A DNA stretch of 64,000 nucleotides from Acidiluteibacter ferrifornacis (GCF_009909615.1 NZ_WWNE01000003.1:579074-643073), one strand, 5' to 3'. Shown: positions 42,191 through 51,329, counted from the stretch's first letter. The notes: generated from the sequence alone by a model not told the origin. Numbers and translations: made by a program.

Positions 42191-44782
42191 TTGAGAAATA
42201 CGAATTCAATTTTTTCATTTAAAATTATTACGGCAGTTCTGTTTTTGACAGTTTTAGCATCGTGTTCTACTAAAAAGAATACGTTTATGAGCAGGAACTA
42301 TCATAATTTAGTTTCCCATTATAACGGATATTTTAATGCCAGAGAAATCTTAAAGGCAGAAAATAAAAAGTTGATAGAAAACCATAAAGATGATTACTCT
42401 CAGGTATTACCCATTTTTATATATCCTACAGAAGAACAATCAAAAGCCTTAATTCCTCAGATGGATATAGTGATTGAGAAGTCATCTAAAGTAATTGAGC
42501 GACACTCTATTTATCACCGAAAAAAAGAGCATGTAAAGTGGATTGATGATACATACTATTTAGTAGGACAAGCACAGTTTAACAAGGGGTTATTAGTGTC
42601 CGCAGAGGAAACATTTTTATACCTGTATCAAGCCTTTAAAAAAGAGCCGATTAGATATGATGGCTTGTTGTGGTTAATCAGAACTTTAATTCAGCAAAAA
42701 GATTGGGAAAAGGTCGATACTTACACTCGACTTTTAGAAGACGACGTCAATTTTCCAAAAGAAAAGGAAGGCCTATACAATGCGATTTATGCCGACTACT
42801 TGTTAAAAAAAGATAAGGATGTAGAAAAAGCGATTCCACGATTGGAAGAGGCAGTAAAGTTGACAGATGATAAAAGAAGTAAGAGGCGTTATACGTATAT
42901 ATTAGCCCAGCTTTATCAAAAAAAGGGCTATTTGAAAAAGGCCAATGATCTCTATGCTGATGTATTGAAACTACGACCTGATTATGTGATGGCTTTTAAT
43001 TGTAAAATTAATAGAGCTATTGCCTATGATGTAGCTTCGAATAATGCGGAGGATATCAAAAAGCAATTAAAGAAGATGTTAAAGGACTCTAAGAATGAAG
43101 AGTTCTTTGATCAGATATACTATGCTTTAGCAGAATTGGCGATTACACAAAAGGATGAACCTTTAGCTGTTCAGTACCTTAAAAAATCGGCTCAGGTTAG
43201 TACAGTAAATGTGAAACAAAAGGCTTTGTCATATTACAAGTTGGCTGGTATTTATTTTAACAGGCCAGATTACATTAATGCTCAGGCTTATTATGATAGT
43301 ACTACCATTTATCTCCCTAAAGACCATGAAGCCTATTTTTTAGCTGATGAAAAGAATAAGAGCTTATTGGAGCTGGTTAAGAATCTAAAGATTGTACAAT
43401 TACAAGATAGCTTACTCAAAATATCTAATTTGAGTGAAAAGGAGCAGAAGCGTTTAGTTAACGATTTAATAGCTGAGTATAAATCAAAGAAAGAAAGGGA
43501 GCGGTTGGCTGAAGAAGCTGCTCAGTTTGCTGCTCAAAATGGCGGTGGGTCTACGATTAATATTCCGGGAGGTTCTAGTAGTTGGTATTTTTATAACCCA
43601 ACTTCTATGGCATTTGGAATGTCTGAGTTTAAACGACAGTGGGGCGATCGGAAATTGCAGGATGATTGGAGACGATCCAACAAACAATCTGCTTTTCCAG
43701 AGCCTGGGGATGACGGTGGAAATAGTGGTAGTGATGTTGCCTCGGCAGGTGTTGCAGCTAAAGATGCCGATCCAAATTTAGATCAAGATACCTATCTAAA
43801 AAATATTCCAAAAGATTATAATGAAAAGTTAATTGCCCATGGTAAAGTTGTTGAAGCGTTATACAATATTGGGCTAATATTTAAAGAATCATTTGAGGAT
43901 TTTCCGAGTGGAATAAATGCTTTTGAAAGAATTGTAGAGCAATATGACACCAGCCAATTGGCTTTACCAGCGCATTATCAACTGTATCGAATTTATTTGA
44001 AGCAGGAAGAGAAGGTTTTGGCGGAGAAGCACAAAGATTGGGTTCTGGAGAACCACCCATTTAGTGAATATGCCTATATTATCAAAAACCCCAACTATAA
44101 CAAACAGACTAAGGCAACAAAAGAAAAGGTAGAGTCTTTTTATACTGCTACGTATCGACTGTATGAATATGGTTTATATAGAGATGTAATAAGTAGTTGT
44201 GAGAAAGCAGATTCTGTTTTTAATAGTGATCACCTAAAGGCGAAGTTTGATTACTTAAGGGCTAAAGCCATAGGAAAAGTCCGATCTATTGATGAATTCA
44301 AAACAGCATTAAAATCTGTAATTGCTGATCATCCAGATGACCCAGTTAAAGAGCAGGCTCAAAGTATTCTGGATTATATTAATAAAAACAGTTCTACTCC
44401 TGTTGCTACCTCGATTAAAAACAGTTACGTAGTAAATCCTGAAGATGGACATATAGTATTAGTAGAAGTTAATTCTTCAAACAACAAGAACGATAACTTA
44501 AAGAATCAAATTGCAATTTTTAACCAACAATTTTTCAGGAATGATAAATTTGATGTATCTAAAATACTAATTGGTGGGAATCAAAACATGTTGATGATTA
44601 GAAGCTTTGATAACAAAGCTCAAGCCATGAACTATTATAGTTTACTAACACGCACATCAGATTTAGCAGAAATTGTAAACGGAATTACTTATGTGATTAC
44701 GAACGAAAATTTAAGGACTCTTTTTAAAGAAAAGAACTTATCTGAATATATAACATTCTTTAACGCGAACTACAAAAAGTAA
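42191..44782 (+). CDS. porW: Type IX secretion TPR lipoprotein PorW/SprE
   Basis: An 863-residue TPR lipoprotein. The lipobox LASC follows a signal ITAVLFLTVLASC, then STKKNTFMSRNYHNLVSHYNGYFN, the signature start of PorW/SprE proteins, which are needed for T9SS assembly and gliding in Flavobacterium and Porphyromonas. TPR-like helices cover much of the body, with a Gly/Ser-rich linker at about 445-460 (QNGGGSTINIPGGSSSW). No ATG precedes the signal peptide; I place the start at the TTG at 42191 (LRNTNSIFSFK), giving a compact n-region. Another TTG at 42167 is possible. It is 53 bp upstream of the bactofilin gene, and that gene has its own promoter. Confidence 0.87.
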   Translation: MRNTNSIFSFKIITAVLFLTVLASCSTKKNTFMSRNYHNLVSHYNGYFNAREILKAENKKLIENHKDDYSQVLPIFIYPTEEQSKALIPQMDIVIEKSSKVIERHSIYHRKKEHVKWIDDTYYLVGQAQFNKGLLVSAEETFLYLYQAFKKEPIRYDGLLWLIRTLIQQKDWEKVDTYTRLLEDDVNFPKEKEGLYNAIYADYLLKKDKDVEKAIPRLEEAVKLTDDKRSKRRYTYILAQLYQKKGYLKKANDLYADVLKLRPDYVMAFNCKINRAIAYDVASNNAEDIKKQLKKMLKDSKNEEFFDQIYYALAELAITQKDEPLAVQYLKKSAQVSTVNVKQKALSYYKLAGIYFNRPDYINAQAYYDSTTIYLPKDHEAYFLADEKNKSLLELVKNLKIVQLQDSLLKISNLSEKEQKRLVNDLIAEYKSKKERERLAEEAAQFAAQNGGGSTINIPGGSSSWYFYNPTSMAFGMSEFKRQWGDRKLQDDWRRSNKQSAFPEPGDDGGNSGSDVASAGVAAKDADPNLDQDTYLKNIPKDYNEKLIAHGKVVEALYNIGLIFKESFEDFPSGINAFERIVEQYDTSQLALPAHYQLYRIYLKQEEKVLAEKHKDWVLENHPFSEYAYIIKNPNYNKQTKATKEKVESFYTATYRLYEYGLYRDVISSCEKADSVFNSDHLKAKFDYLRAKAIGKVRSIDEFKTALKSVIADHPDDPVKEQAQSILDYINKNSSTPVATSIKNSYVVNPEDGHIVLVEVNSSNNKNDNLKNQIAIFNQQFFRNDKFDVSKILIGGNQNMLMIRSFDNKAQAMNYYSLLTRTSDLAEIVNGITYVITNENLRTLFKEKNLSEYITFFNANYKK

Positions 44783-44810
44783 AAGGGACTTAAATACATA
44801 TCAATTATCA

Positions 44811-44818
44811 TATATTTG
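44811..44818 (+). promoter_or_regulatory. Probable promoter of the bactofilin-atpZ-atpI genes
   Basis: TATATTTG followed by CAAC fits the TAnnTTTG -7 element, 17 bp upstream of the bactofilin ATG and after the porW stop. Confidence 0.6.
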
Positions 44819-44835
44819 CAACAATACGATTAGCA

Positions 44836-45255
44836 ATGTTTAAAAAATCAATAGGAAATATGGCTAGAAATAATGAAACCGATACCTCGGCGATTAATAT
44901 AATTCGTCAAGGAACGGATATCGTGGGAGACATCACTTGTAAAGGAGATATAAGGATAGATGGTAAATTGAAAGGTACTTTAAATTGCGATGGAAAGGTT
45001 GTGGTTGGAGAAGGCGGTTTGATAGAAGGAACGATTACTTGTAAAAATGCAGACATCTCTGGTTCTGTAAAAGTTAGTATTTCGGTAAAAGAATTATTGA
45101 CCCTTAAGAGTACTTCTAATTTGGTTGGAGATATTAACACCAACAAACTGCAAATAGAGCCTGGTGCAAACTTTTCTGGAAATTGTAAAATGGGAGCAGT
45201 TGTAAAGGGCATAGAAAGTTCAAATGATAGAAAAGGGCAAGAAAAAACAGCCTAA
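44836..45255 (+). CDS. Bactofilin (polymer-forming cytoskeletal protein)
   Basis: A 139-residue bactofilin. The central right-handed beta-helix is built of short Gly-rich turns: GDITCKGDIRIDGKLKGTLNCDGKVVVGEGG, then EGTITCKNADISGSV and LVGDINTNKLQIEPGANFSGNC, with short disordered ends. Bactofilins self-assemble into membrane-associated filaments that position cell-wall enzymes. The divergently transcribed M23 peptidase next to porW is a plausible partner. The last 32 bp overlap the start of atpZ in another frame. Confidence 0.92.
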   Translation: MFKKSIGNMARNNETDTSAINIIRQGTDIVGDITCKGDIRIDGKLKGTLNCDGKVVVGEGGLIEGTITCKNADISGSVKVSISVKELLTLKSTSNLVGDINTNKLQIEPGANFSGNCKMGAVVKGIESSNDRKGQEKTA

Positions 45256-45439
45256 CGATTTTATAAAATATTCAGGAATGGCCACTCAAATGGCCATTAC
45301 AATATTGGCAGGAGTGTTTGGTGGACAGAAATTAGATGCTCACCTCGAAATGGAGGCACCAGTTTTTACCATAATAGGTTCTCTCTTAGGCGTTGGAGCC
45401 GCACTTTACTTTTTAATAAAAGACTTTATTCGAAAATGA
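45224..45439 (+). CDS. AtpZ/AtpI-family small membrane protein
   Basis: A 71-residue protein of the AtpZ/AtpI type with a basic N-terminus (MIEKGKKKQPNDFIKYSG) and two helices (MAITILAGVFGGQKLD and FTIIGSLLGVGAALYFLI). Such proteins help assemble the c-ring or transport Mg2+/Ca2+ for ATP synthase. The GGQKLD motif in the first helix region is typical. The start overlaps bactofilin by 32 bp and the end overlaps the next gene by 4 bp (ATGA), so it is translationally coupled on both sides. Confidence 0.88.
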   Translation: MIEKGKKKQPNDFIKYSGMATQMAITILAGVFGGQKLDAHLEMEAPVFTIIGSLLGVGAALYFLIKDFIRK

Positions 45440-45822
45440 ATAAATTTATTCTCAAAATAGCAGTGCTTAGTGCGCTGCTTTTTTCAATTCAATACATTAC
45501 TTTTCAGCAATTAAGTGTTGAACTTTCAACTATCTATGGTGTTTTTTATACCTTTTTAATTGTGATTACACTTCTATCGCATTACTTAATAATGAAGCAA
45601 ATTAATAAGCGACCACAACTTTTTGTTACCTATTTTATGGGGTTGATGACCATTAAGTTGTTTATCGCTTTAGGAATTATGTTGGTTGCCATTTGGTTCA
45701 ATCGGGAAGATAAATTCCCATTGGCTATCACTTTTATGCTGCTCTATTTTGGTTATACTTTCCTTAGCATTTCATCTATTCTTCCTTATCTGAAAAATGG
45801 GAAGAACACAGATAATGCATAA
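45436..45822 (+). CDS. AtpI-like small membrane protein in the atp operon
   Basis: A 128-residue protein with four predicted helices and no soluble domain (IAVLSALLFSIQYITF, GVFYTFLIVITLLSHYLI, LMTIKLFIALGIMLVAIWF, FMLLYFGYTFLSISSIL). It sits at the position of atpI/uncI, between atpZ and atpB, overlapping atpZ by 4 bp. Sequence similarity to AtpI is weak, so the name is from position and topology only. A terminal Asn/Asp tail is cytoplasmic or periplasmic. Confidence 0.65.
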   Translation: MNKFILKIAVLSALLFSIQYITFQQLSVELSTIYGVFYTFLIVITLLSHYLIMKQINKRPQLFVTYFMGLMTIKLFIALGIMLVAIWFNREDKFPLAITFMLLYFGYTFLSISSILPYLKNGKNTDNA

Positions 45823-45861
45823 AATGACTATTATTATTTTTTAAAATCTTTTTTTATTCAC

Positions 45862-45869
45862 TACTTTTG
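45862..45869 (+). promoter_or_regulatory. Probable promoter of the atpBEFHAG operon
   Basis: TACTTTTG followed by CAGTC matches TAnnTTTG, 37 bp upstream of the atpB ATG and after the atpI-like stop. It would let the ATP synthase genes be expressed independently of bactofilin. Confidence 0.6.
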
Positions 45870-45906
45870 CAGTCGAAAAATCAAGACCTGTAAACGTTTA
45901 TAAAAA

Positions 45907-47025
45907 ATGGAGTTTAAGTCTAATAAAATCAAGCTTTTAATTCAGAAAAGCATCCTAGTTTTAGTTGGTTTCCTAACTTTAAATTCTGTTAAGGCGAGTT
46001 CTTCAGAGGGCGAAGAAGGAGGTTTTAAGGCAGGAGAGATGATCATGCATCACATTGCAGATGCACACGAAATCCACATTATTGGAGATTTTGCTATTTA
46101 TTTGCCTGTTATTTTAAAAACAGACGATGGCTTCAAAATGTTCTCTTCTTCTCATTTTTATCATAATGAGAAGCACGCTGAAGATACAGTAAACAATACG
46201 TCCGTTCATTATTACGAATATGATGGATTTATAATGTCTCACGAGCACATTTATTATGCGGCGGATAATGGAGGGGTTATTTTTGATGAAAATGGTAAAA
46301 TTGCTAACAGAGCAGTGACTTTAGATTTGTCATTGACAAAAAATGTAGTAGGTATTTTCTTTACTATATTTTTAATGTGTTTGATCTTTTTTACAGTTGC
46401 TAAGGGATATAAGAAAAGAGGGATTGGTGCACCAAAAGGGATACAATCTTTTATGGAACCATTGATTTTGTTTATTAGAGATGAGGTTGCACGTCCTTCA
46501 ATTGGAAAGCACGCTGATCGTTTTATGCCATTTTTACTAACCGTATTCTTTTTTATATGGATTAGTAACTTATTAGGTTTAGTTCCATTTTTAGGTGGAT
46601 TGAATATAACCGGGACTTTGAGTATTACTATGGTTTTGGCAGCATTCGTTTTTATTATTGTCTCTTTTAGAGGTAATAAGCATTATTGGATGCACATTCT
46701 ATGGCCTCCTGGAGTTCCAGCCTTTGTAAAATTAATTCTAGTTCCTATTGAAATCGCAGGTATATTCATTAAGCCATTGGTATTAATGGTGCGTTTGACA
46801 GCGAACATCACAGCGGGTCATATTATTATTTTGTCGTTTGTCTCATTGATTTTTATATTTGGTCAGCAAAGTGCTGGAGCAGGATATGGAATTGGAGTGG
46901 GTGCGACCTTGTTCATGATTTTTATGAACTTTATTGAATTGCTTGTGGCATTTTTGCAAGCATATGTGTTTACTCTATTGGCAGCCATTTATTTTGGTGC
47001 TGCAGTAGAAGAGCCACATCATTAA
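45907..47025 (+). CDS. atpB: F0F1 ATP synthase subunit a
   Basis: Subunit a (372 residues), the proton half-channel of the membrane sector. The essential Arg lies in MVRLTANITAGH at about residue 296, and the WISNLLGLVPF helix is present. It is longer than the ~270 residues of the E. coli protein because of a ~140-residue N-terminal extension: a signal-like helix (SILVLVGFLTLNSVKAS), then a polar, His-rich periplasmic segment (HHIADAHEIHIIGDF). This extension is typical of Bacteroidota. The first helix of the core starts at about 150 (NVVGIFFTIFLM). Confidence 0.95.
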   Translation: MEFKSNKIKLLIQKSILVLVGFLTLNSVKASSSEGEEGGFKAGEMIMHHIADAHEIHIIGDFAIYLPVILKTDDGFKMFSSSHFYHNEKHAEDTVNNTSVHYYEYDGFIMSHEHIYYAADNGGVIFDENGKIANRAVTLDLSLTKNVVGIFFTIFLMCLIFFTVAKGYKKRGIGAPKGIQSFMEPLILFIRDEVARPSIGKHADRFMPFLLTVFFFIWISNLLGLVPFLGGLNITGTLSITMVLAAFVFIIVSFRGNKHYWMHILWPPGVPAFVKLILVPIEIAGIFIKPLVLMVRLTANITAGHIIILSFVSLIFIFGQQSAGAGYGIGVGATLFMIFMNFIELLVAFLQAYVFTLLAAIYFGAAVEEPHH

Positions 47026-47062
47026 AATGTATTTTTTTTATTAATTATATAAATCCTACAAA

Positions 47063-47308
47063 ATGGAATTATTAGCAATCTTATTAGAAGCGATGTCTGC
47101 TGCAGGTTTAGCAGCTTTAGGCGCGGGTGTATCTGCAATTGCTGCAGGAATGGGTATCGGTAAAATCGGTGCTGCTGCACTAGAGTCTATGGCACGTCAG
47201 CCTGAGTCAACTGGTGATATCAGAGCGGGAATGATCGTAGCGGCTGCACTTGTTGAAGGTGTTGCGTTATTTGCAGTTATCGTTTGCCTATTAGTAGTAT
47301 TAGGTTAA
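47063..47308 (+). CDS. atpE: F0F1 ATP synthase subunit c
   Basis: Subunit c (81 residues), the rotor ring protein. Two helices flank the polar loop ARQPE (residues 44-48). The ion-binding carboxylate is Glu65 in VEGVALFAV. Gly66 replaces the Ser found in sodium-binding rings and Gln is absent in helix 1 (GMGIGKIG), so proton coupling is likely. A hairpin with trailing Ts lies 10 bp downstream, before atpF. Confidence 0.95.
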   Translation: MELLAILLEAMSAAGLAALGAGVSAIAAGMGIGKIGAAALESMARQPESTGDIRAGMIVAAALVEGVALFAVIVCLLVVLG

Positions 47309-47317
47309 GAAGAATTG

Positions 47318-47360
47318 AAGTGAGTACTTAGCGGTTGGCTAAGGCTCACTTTTATTTAGT
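47318..47360 (+). promoter_or_regulatory. Intercistronic hairpin between atpE and atpF
   Basis: AAGTGAG (47318-47324) pairs with CTCACTT (47345-47351), and inside it CTTAGC pairs with GCTAAG with a 5-nt loop. A T-rich tail (TTTATTTAG) follows. This resembles a weak terminator or mRNA-stabilising hairpin placed immediately after atpE. Confidence 0.7.
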
Positions 47361-47392
47361 AAAAAAAGAAAGAACACTTATAAACACAAGAT

Positions 47393-47881
47393 ATGTTATC
47401 AGTAAGTTTTGGAACTGTAATTTGGACAACTATCGCTTTTTTAGTGGTAGTATTTGTGCTTGGTAAATTTGCTTGGCCTTCAATTTTAAAGTCTATTAAA
47501 GAAAGAGAAGACTCTATCGAACATGCATTGAAAGATGCTGAGAAAGCGAAAGAGCAAATGAGACAATTGAAAGAAGGGAATGAAAAGTTGATGGCGGAAA
47601 CACGTCAAGAGAGAGACAACCTTTTGAAAGATGCTCGCGAAGTAAAAGAAAATATTATTGCGGAAGCGAAAGAAAAAGCGATAGTAGAAGCTGAGAAAGT
47701 TATGGCTGCCTCTAGAGAAGCGATTCGTAATGAAAAAGCAGCTGCGATTGCCGAAATAAAAACTCAAGTAGCGGAATTATCTGTTCTAGTTGCAGAGAAA
47801 ATTTTAAAGGCAGAGTTGTCTTCAAAAGATCAGCAAAATGCATTTGTTGAAGAAGCAATGAAGAATGCAAAATTAAACTAA
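47393..47881 (+). CDS. atpF: F0F1 ATP synthase subunit b
   Basis: Subunit b (162 residues), the peripheral stalk. One N-terminal helix (GTVIWTTIAFLVVVFVLGKFAWP) is followed by a long Lys/Glu-rich coiled coil (KEREDSIEHALKDAEKAKEQ) and a C-terminal segment that binds delta. Length and layout are normal. It is separated from atpE by 84 bp holding a hairpin, and followed 12 bp later by atpH. Confidence 0.95.
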   Translation: MLSVSFGTVIWTTIAFLVVVFVLGKFAWPSILKSIKEREDSIEHALKDAEKAKEQMRQLKEGNEKLMAETRQERDNLLKDAREVKENIIAEAKEKAIVEAEKVMAASREAIRNEKAAAIAEIKTQVAELSVLVAEKILKAELSSKDQQNAFVEEAMKNAKLN

Positions 47882-47893
47882 TCTGAATAGAAG

Positions 47894-48436
47894 ATGAAAG
47901 AGCCAAGAGTAGCTGCACGTTATGCTAAGTCGATTATGCTTTTAGCCAAGGAAAAAGCTTTGCTTGAGAAAGTGTATGCAGATATGGTAATGTTGCATCA
48001 ACTAATCGGTGAGAGTAAAGATCTTTCACTTATGTTAAAGAGCCCAATTTTAACGGATGAGAAAAAATTAGAGGCTGTTAACGCTATTTTCAACGGGCAT
48101 GTGGACGAGTTGACGATGAACTTTATGGGATTGGTTATTCGTCAGAATAGAGCAACTGTTTTAGGTGAAATTGCTGAAGCATTTGTAAATGTTTACAAGG
48201 CTGAAAAAGGAATTGCTACAGTTCATGTGACGACTGCAGAAGTCCTTTCTTCAGAAATGAAAAGTAAAATAGCTGCTGACTTAAAATCGGCAAATCAGTT
48301 AAAAGAAGTAGAAGTTGTTGAGCACTTAGACCCTTCCATTATAGGTGGAGCAATCATTAGAATGGGCGATATACAGTTGGATGAAAGTGTGAAGGCAAAA
48401 ATTAATAGAATAGAAAGAGAATTTCTAAACGCATAA
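47894..48436 (+). CDS. atpH: F0F1 ATP synthase subunit delta
   Basis: Subunit delta (180 residues), linking the stalk to the top of F1. The start RVAARYAKSIMLLAKEKALL and the C-terminal region DPSIIGGAIIRMGDIQLDESVKAKINRI are the family signatures. It lies 12 bp after atpF and 26 bp before atpA. Confidence 0.95.
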   Translation: MKEPRVAARYAKSIMLLAKEKALLEKVYADMVMLHQLIGESKDLSLMLKSPILTDEKKLEAVNAIFNGHVDELTMNFMGLVIRQNRATVLGEIAEAFVNVYKAEKGIATVHVTTAEVLSSEMKSKIAADLKSANQLKEVEVVEHLDPSIIGGAIIRMGDIQLDESVKAKINRIEREFLNA

Positions 48437-48462
48437 TTAGAATATTATAAATACATTATAAC

Positions 48463-50043
48463 ATGGCTGAAGTTAAACCAGCAGAAGTTTCTGCAATCTT
48501 AAAGCAACAATTAGCAGGATTTAAATCCGAAGCTGATCTTCAAGAAGTAGGTACTGTTCTTCAAGTAGGAGATGGTATTGCTAGAATTTACGGTATGTCT
48601 CAAGTTCAATCTGGAGAGCTAATTGAATTCGAAAATGGATTAATGGGTATAGTATTGAACTTGGAAGAGGACAATATTGGTGCTGTACTTTTAGGTTCAT
48701 CTACATTAGTAAAGGAAGGCGATACTGTAAAGCGTACTGGTAGAATTGCTTCTATCAAAACAGGTGAAGGTATGCTAGGTAGAGTTGTAGATACATTAGG
48801 TGCTCCAATTGATGGTCGTGGACCAATAGAAGGAGAAACTTTTGAAATGCCTATTGAGCGTAAAGCTCCTGGTGTAATTTATCGTCAGCCGGTAAGCGAA
48901 CCTCTTCAAACAGGTATTAAAGCTATTGATTCAATGATTCCAGTAGGTAGAGGTCAACGAGAGTTGATCATTGGTGACCGTCAAACTGGAAAAACTTCTG
49001 TTGCGATCGATACTATTATCAACCAAAAAGAATTTTACGATAGAGGTGAGCCAGTTTACTGTGTTTATGTAGCTATCGGCCAAAAAGGTTCTACTGTAGC
49101 AGGTATAGTGAAGACTCTGCAAGATGCAGGTGCCATGGCGTACACAACAATTGTTGCTGCAAATGCTTCTGATCCAGCTCCAATGCAATTTTACGCTCCT
49201 TTTACAGGGATGGCTATTGCTGAATACTTCAGAGATACTGGACGTCCAGCTTTAATTGTATTTGATGATTTGTCTAAGCAAGCGGTAGCTTATCGTGAGG
49301 TATCTCTTCTATTGAGACGTCCTCCAGGTCGTGAGGCTTATCCTGGTGATGTATTTTACTTGCACTCTAGGCTGTTAGAGCGTTCTGCAAAATTGAACTC
49401 TTCTGATGAGATTGCATCTCAAATGAACGATTTGCCTCCTTCATTAGTAGGAAAGGTAAAAGGTGGTGGTTCTATTACTGCATTACCGATTATTGAAACT
49501 CAAGCGGGTGACGTTTCTGCATATATTCCAACCAACGTAATTTCTATTACGGATGGTCAGATTTTCTTAGAGTCTAACTTATTCCTTTCGGGTGTTCGTC
49601 CTGCAATTAACGTAGGTATTTCGGTATCACGTGTAGGAGGTGCTGCTCAAATTAAATCAATGAAGAAAGTAGCAGGTACATTGAAATTAGATCAAGCTGC
49701 TTACCGTGAATTAGAGGCTTTCTCTAAGTTTGGTTCTGATTTGGATGCAACTACAAAATCTGTAATTGACAAGGGAGCTAGAAACGTGGAGATCTTGAAG
49801 CAAGGGTTAAACTCTCCAATGACTGTAGAGAAGCAAGTTGCGATTATACACCTTGGAACGAAAGGTCTTTTAAAAGAAGTTCCTTTGGATCAAGTAAGAG
49901 CTTTTGAAACTGAATTCTTAGATTTCTTAGATGCGAAGCATAAAGATACTTTAAACGCATTAAAAGCAGGAAAGTATACTGAAGCTGAAATTTCTGTTTT
50001 GGAGTCTGTAGCTAAAGAATTAAGTTCAAAGTACAAGAAGTAA
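48463..50043 (+). CDS. atpA: F0F1 ATP synthase subunit alpha
   Basis: Subunit alpha (526 residues), the regulatory nucleotide-binding subunit of F1. The Walker A motif is [15 protein letters not shown] at about 170-184, a Walker B-like strand [19 protein letters not shown] comes later, and the family segment [28 protein letters not shown] is intact. It is highly conserved and clearly functional. 62 bp separate it from atpG; no atpD follows. Confidence 0.98.
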   Translation: MAEVKPAEVSAILKQQLAGFKSEADLQEVGTVLQVGDGIARIYGMSQVQSGELIEFENGLMGIVLNLEEDNIGAVLLGSSTLVKEGDTVKRTGRIASIKTGEGMLGRVVDTLGAPIDGRGPIEGETFEMPIERKAPGVIYRQPVSEPLQTGIKAIDSMIPVGRGQRELIIGDRQTGKTSVAIDTIINQKEFYDRGEPVYCVYVAIGQKGSTVAGIVKTLQDAGAMAYTTIVAANASDPAPMQFYAPFTGMAIAEYFRDTGRPALIVFDDLSKQAVAYREVSLLLRRPPGREAYPGDVFYLHSRLLERSAKLNSSDEIASQMNDLPPSLVGKVKGGGSITALPIIETQAGDVSAYIPTNVISITDGQIFLESNLFLSGVRPAINVGISVSRVGGAAQIKSMKKVAGTLKLDQAAYRELEAFSKFGSDLDATTKSVIDKGARNVEILKQGLNSPMTVEKQVAIIHLGTKGLLKEVPLDQVRAFETEFLDFLDAKHKDTLNALKAGKYTEAEISVLESVAKELSSKYKK

Positions 50044-50105
50044 GTGCATATTTTTCCACTACTTCTAGCAAACAGAAATAGTGAAATTGAATTCTAATAA
50101 GGATT

Positions 50106-50993
50106 ATGGCCAATTTAAAAGAAATACGAAGTAGGATCACCTCAGTATCATCGACACGTCAGATTACTTCTGCGATGAAGATGGTTTCGGCTGCAAAGTT
50201 GAAAAGAGCTCAGGATGCGATTACACAAATGAAGCCTTATGCGGAGAAACTAAAGGAGCTATTACAAGATTTATCATCTAGTAATGACGATGATAACAAT
50301 AGCCCATATGGAGTTCAACGTGATGTAAACAATGTGTTGGTGGTGGCAATAACCTCTAACAGAGGTTTGGCTGGAGCATTTAATGCAAACATCATAAAGG
50401 CTACTAACAATCTAATCAACAATGAGCTTTCTGGAAAGAATATCACTGTATTAGCTATTGGGAAAAAAGCTGATGACTTTTACAAAAGAACAGAATACAA
50501 CATCAAAGGAACAACTCTACCTAACAAGTTGAATGAGCTTTATGATGATCTTTCTTTTGAAAATGTTAGTAAGGTTTCTGAAGCAATTATGAGATCATTC
50601 ACATACAAGCAGTTTGATCGTGTTTTAGTGGTTTATAACGAATTTGTTAATGCTGCAGTTCAAAACGTAAAGGTAGAACAGTTCTTGCCAATTGTTCCTG
50701 CTGAAACGGAAGATACTGTGTCAACTAAGAATACAGATTATATCTTTGAGCCAAATAAGGAAATGATTGTAACTGAATTGATTCCAAAATCTTTAAAAAT
50801 TCAGTTCTACAAAGCCATGTTAGACAGTTTTGCATCTGAGCATGGTGCACGTATGACAGCAATGCATAAAGCAACTGACAATGCAGGTACATTGATTCAC
50901 GATCTTAAATTGGTTTATAACAAAGCTCGTCAAGCTGCAATTACTAATGAAATTTTAGAGATTGTTGGTGGTGCAGCAGCATTAGATGATTGA
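50106..50993 (+). CDS. atpG: F0F1 ATP synthase subunit gamma
   Basis: Subunit gamma (295 residues), the central rotor shaft. The N-terminal helix KEIRSRITSVSSTRQITSAM and the C-terminal helix ASEHGARMTAMHKATDNA ... YNKARQAAITNEILEIVGGAAAL are diagnostic. A 15-bp terminator hairpin follows 21 bp after the stop, so the operon ends here without atpD and atpC, which must lie elsewhere, as in other Bacteroidota. Confidence 0.96.
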   Translation: MANLKEIRSRITSVSSTRQITSAMKMVSAAKLKRAQDAITQMKPYAEKLKELLQDLSSSNDDDNNSPYGVQRDVNNVLVVAITSNRGLAGAFNANIIKATNNLINNELSGKNITVLAIGKKADDFYKRTEYNIKGTTLPNKLNELYDDLSFENVSKVSEAIMRSFTYKQFDRVLVVYNEFVNAAVQNVKVEQFLPIVPAETEDTVSTKNTDYIFEPNKEMIVTELIPKSLKIQFYKAMLDSFASEHGARMTAMHKATDNAGTLIHDLKLVYNKARQAAITNEILEIVGGAAALDD

Positions 50994-51014
50994 TAGAAGA
51001 ACTAGATAAATTTG

Positions 51015-51049
51015 AAAAGGCTCTAAAGTATAACTTTAGAGCCTTTTTT
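51015..51049 (+). terminator. Terminator of the atp operon
   Basis: A 15-bp stem (AAAAGGCTCTAAAGT / ACTTTAGAGCCTTTT) with a 3-nt loop and trailing Ts. The next 280 bp (51050-51329) contain no gene or clear motif. Confidence 0.92.
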
Positions 51050-51329
51050 CGTTTGGCATATAGGTGTCTTAGTTTATAGCAAGATTAGTGATAAGGCTGA
51101 CAGATCGTTTACACGGTTATGAGTAAACATAATTGTCCTTAAACACATCTTTTTTAAGACTATTAATGCTTTATATCTACCCAAATAAGTTTCAATGTAG
51201 GGTTGAGTTTATGATTCAATTTGATGAAGATAAAAGCAGGATTAATCAAACTTCAAGCAATAATTCTTACTAAAAGACTATCGATTAAGAATATATACTT
51301 TCCTCCTATAAAATCATAAATTTGATGTG

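Noticed and set aside
43484..43781. Frames inside the Gly/Ser linker of porW
   Set aside because: They lie inside porW on both strands, without start context or similarity.
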